Source: Collinsella sp. (lineage in GTDB: Bacteria; Actinomycetota; Coriobacteriia; Coriobacteriales; Coriobacteriaceae). From it: a stretch of 7,496 nucleotides of DNA. The stretch is from contig DXZO01000038.1 of NCBI GenBank assembly GCA_019419625.1, forward strand, positions 1 through 7,496, given 5' to 3'. The notes under the pieces were generated by a model. That model saw only the letters and a program-made list of their open reading frames with translations. It was not told the DNA's origin and made no database searches. The position numbers and the translations under genes were made by a program. Position 1 is the first letter of the stretch. Each line of letters begins with the position of its first letter. This document shows positions 6,186 to 7,496 of this stretch, one piece after another.

Positions 6186-7496
6186 ATGGCAGGCAAGCCG
6201 CAAACACTAGCTACGACCTCGGCATTCGAGATCTTGGGGCCCGTCATGGTCGGCCCCAGCTCATCGCACACCGCCGGCGCCCTGCGGTGCGCCCAAGTTG
6301 CCGCCAGCCTGCTGGAAGGCCGCATCACTAAGGTCACCTTTGGCCTGTGGAACTCCTTTGCCCACACCTACCGCGGCCACGGCACCGATCGTGCGCTCGT
6401 CGCGGGCATCCTGGGCCTCGACACCGACGACGAGAACATCAAGCAGGCCTTCGACCTCGCACGCGAGCAGGGCCTCGACTACCACTTTGAAATTAAGGGC
6501 GACGACGCCTCCATCCATCCCAACACCGTCGACATCGACATGGCCGACGATACGGGCGCCACGGCGCAGGTCCGCGGCGAGAGCCTCGGCGGCGGCAAGA
6601 TGCGCATCAGCCGCATCAACGGCGTCGGCGTCGATATCTCGGGCATGTATTCCACGCTCTTCGTGGCACACCAGGACGTCCCCGGTGTGCTCGCCGCGCT
6701 CACGAACCTGCTCGCCTACGCACATGTAAACATCGCTTTCTGCCGCACCTACCGCACCGAGGTGGGCGGCCAGGCATACTCCGTCTTTGAAACCGATGGC
6801 GCCCCCGACGACACCGTCATCCCCATGCTGCGCAAGCTCGACAATGTAAACTACGCCACCTTTATCGAGCTCCCGGGCTCGGCCTCGTCGCTCTCCCCCG
6901 GCGTTTCGGCCAAGGAAATCTTTGACGATGGTGCGCAGTTGCTCGACGCCTGCGCCGAACTCGGCCTCAACATCGGCGCCGTCATGGCCGTTCGCGAGGC
7001 GCGCCTGACCGGCGAGGCCCACGCCGTCGCCGCCATGCGCCGCGTGCTCGACGTCATGCGCGAGGAGACCACGACCCCCATCGTCAATCCGCATCGATCG
7101 CTCGGCGGGCTTATCGGCGGCGAGGCTAAACTCGTCGATGCCACCGGCCGCAACGATTTGAGCACGAGCCTAATGGGCACCGTTCAAACCGATGCCGTGG
7201 CCCGCGCGATGGCCGTGCTCGAGCGCTCCGCCACGATGGGAGTGATCGTCGCCGCTCCCACGGCAGGCTCCGCGGGTGTCGTGCCCGGCTGCGTGCTGGC
7301 GCTCGCCGATCACCTTCAGCTCGACGACGAGCAGGTCATGGACGCGCTCTACTGCGCAGCCGCCATCGGCCTCAACCTCACCACGAGCGCCTGCGTCGCC
7401 GGCGCCGAGGGCGGCTGTCAGGCCGAGGTCGGAAGTGCGGCCGCCATGGCAGCCGCCGCGCTGGTGCAGATGCTCGGCGGCACGCCCGGGCAGGCG
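6186..7496 (+). CDS. sdaA: L-serine ammonia-lyase, fused beta/ACT-like/alpha chain (runs off the right edge)
   Basis: An iron-sulfur L-serine dehydratase that converts L-serine to pyruvate and ammonia in the cytoplasm. The 437 visible residues hold the whole architecture in one chain. A beta domain carries GPVMVGPSSSHTAGA (19-33). An ACT-like segment follows at about 157-225 (DVPGVLAALTNLLAYAHVNIAF at its core, in two halves of the fold). An alpha domain runs from about 237, with AAPTAGSAGVVPG (366-378) and GAEGGCQAEVG (416-426), whose Cys421 is the conserved cysteine of that motif. In the Bacillus-type enzyme beta and alpha are separate proteins, SdaAB and SdaAA; in E. coli they are fused but without this ACT-like stretch. 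The start ATG has AGGAG (6176-6180) 5 nt upstream. The reading frame is open to the edge, and only the C-terminal tail is missing. A nested palindrome lies just upstream. Confidence 0.95.
   Translation, partial: MAGKPQTLATTSAFEILGPVMVGPSSSHTAGALRCAQVAASLLEGRITKVTFGLWNSFAHTYRGHGTDRALVAGILGLDTDDENIKQAFDLAREQGLDYHFEIKGDDASIHPNTVDIDMADDTGATAQVRGESLGGGKMRISRINGVGVDISGMYSTLFVAHQDVPGVLAALTNLLAYAHVNIAFCRTYRTEVGGQAYSVFETDGAPDDTVIPMLRKLDNVNYATFIELPGSASSLSPGVSAKEIFDDGAQLLDACAELGLNIGAVMAVREARLTGEAHAVAAMRRVLDVMREETTTPIVNPHRSLGGLIGGEAKLVDATGRNDLSTSLMGTVQTDAVARAMAVLERSATMGVIVAAPTAGSAGVVPGCVLALADHLQLDDEQVMDALYCAAAIGLNLTTSACVAGAEGGCQAEVGSAAAMAAAALVQMLGGTPGQA

Noticed and set aside
5956..6210. 84-codon plus-strand frame through the palindrome upstream of sdaA
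   Set aside because: Most of its codons lie in the inverted repeat, a similar frame exists on the opposite strand because of the symmetry, and it overlaps the start of sdaA.
6261..7094. 277-codon minus-strand frame opposite sdaA
   Set aside because: Shadow of the serine ammonia-lyase frame, which has all family motifs. The antisense product is Gly/Val/Ala-rich without a motif.

Overview
The window is a GC-rich stretch of bacterial chromosome carrying housekeeping genes. Gene content, the strong preference for C or G at third codon positions, and the style of the intergenic palindromes suggest a gut actinobacterium of the class Coriobacteriia, with Collinsella or a relative as the first guess. 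That assignment is inference from protein style and was not tested by any search.

Layout. Positions 1-4327 are transcribed leftward. From right to left they hold gltX (glutamyl-tRNA synthetase), its rho-independent terminator, a spacer filled by a 102-bp double inverted repeat, priA (replication-restart helicase), and the first 56 codons of def (peptide deformylase), which runs off the left edge. Positions 4594-7496 are transcribed rightward: metK (S-adenosylmethionine synthetase), a strong terminator, a spacer with a 121-bp nested palindrome, and a fused L-serine ammonia-lyase that runs off the right edge. gltX and metK diverge from a 266-bp spacer that contains a third palindrome.

How the genes work together. 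priA and def are 18 bp apart and form an operon, a common arrangement in which fmt often follows. Translation is served by gltX (tRNA charging) and def (removal of the N-terminal formyl group), replication restart by priA, and one-carbon and amino-acid metabolism by metK and serine ammonia-lyase. No mobile-element gene, CRISPR array, phage gene or defence cassette is present, and I do not see a new multi-gene system.

The less ordinary signals are these. PriA begins with a textbook sliding-clamp-binding pentapeptide (QLSLF) on a flexible tail. All three major spacers hold long, near-perfect inverted repeats of three different sequences. MetK has an insertion of about 18 residues after its substrate-binding motif. 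The serine ammonia-lyase has beta, ACT-like and alpha regions in one chain. The metK leader contains a terminator-like hairpin abutting the ribosome binding site.
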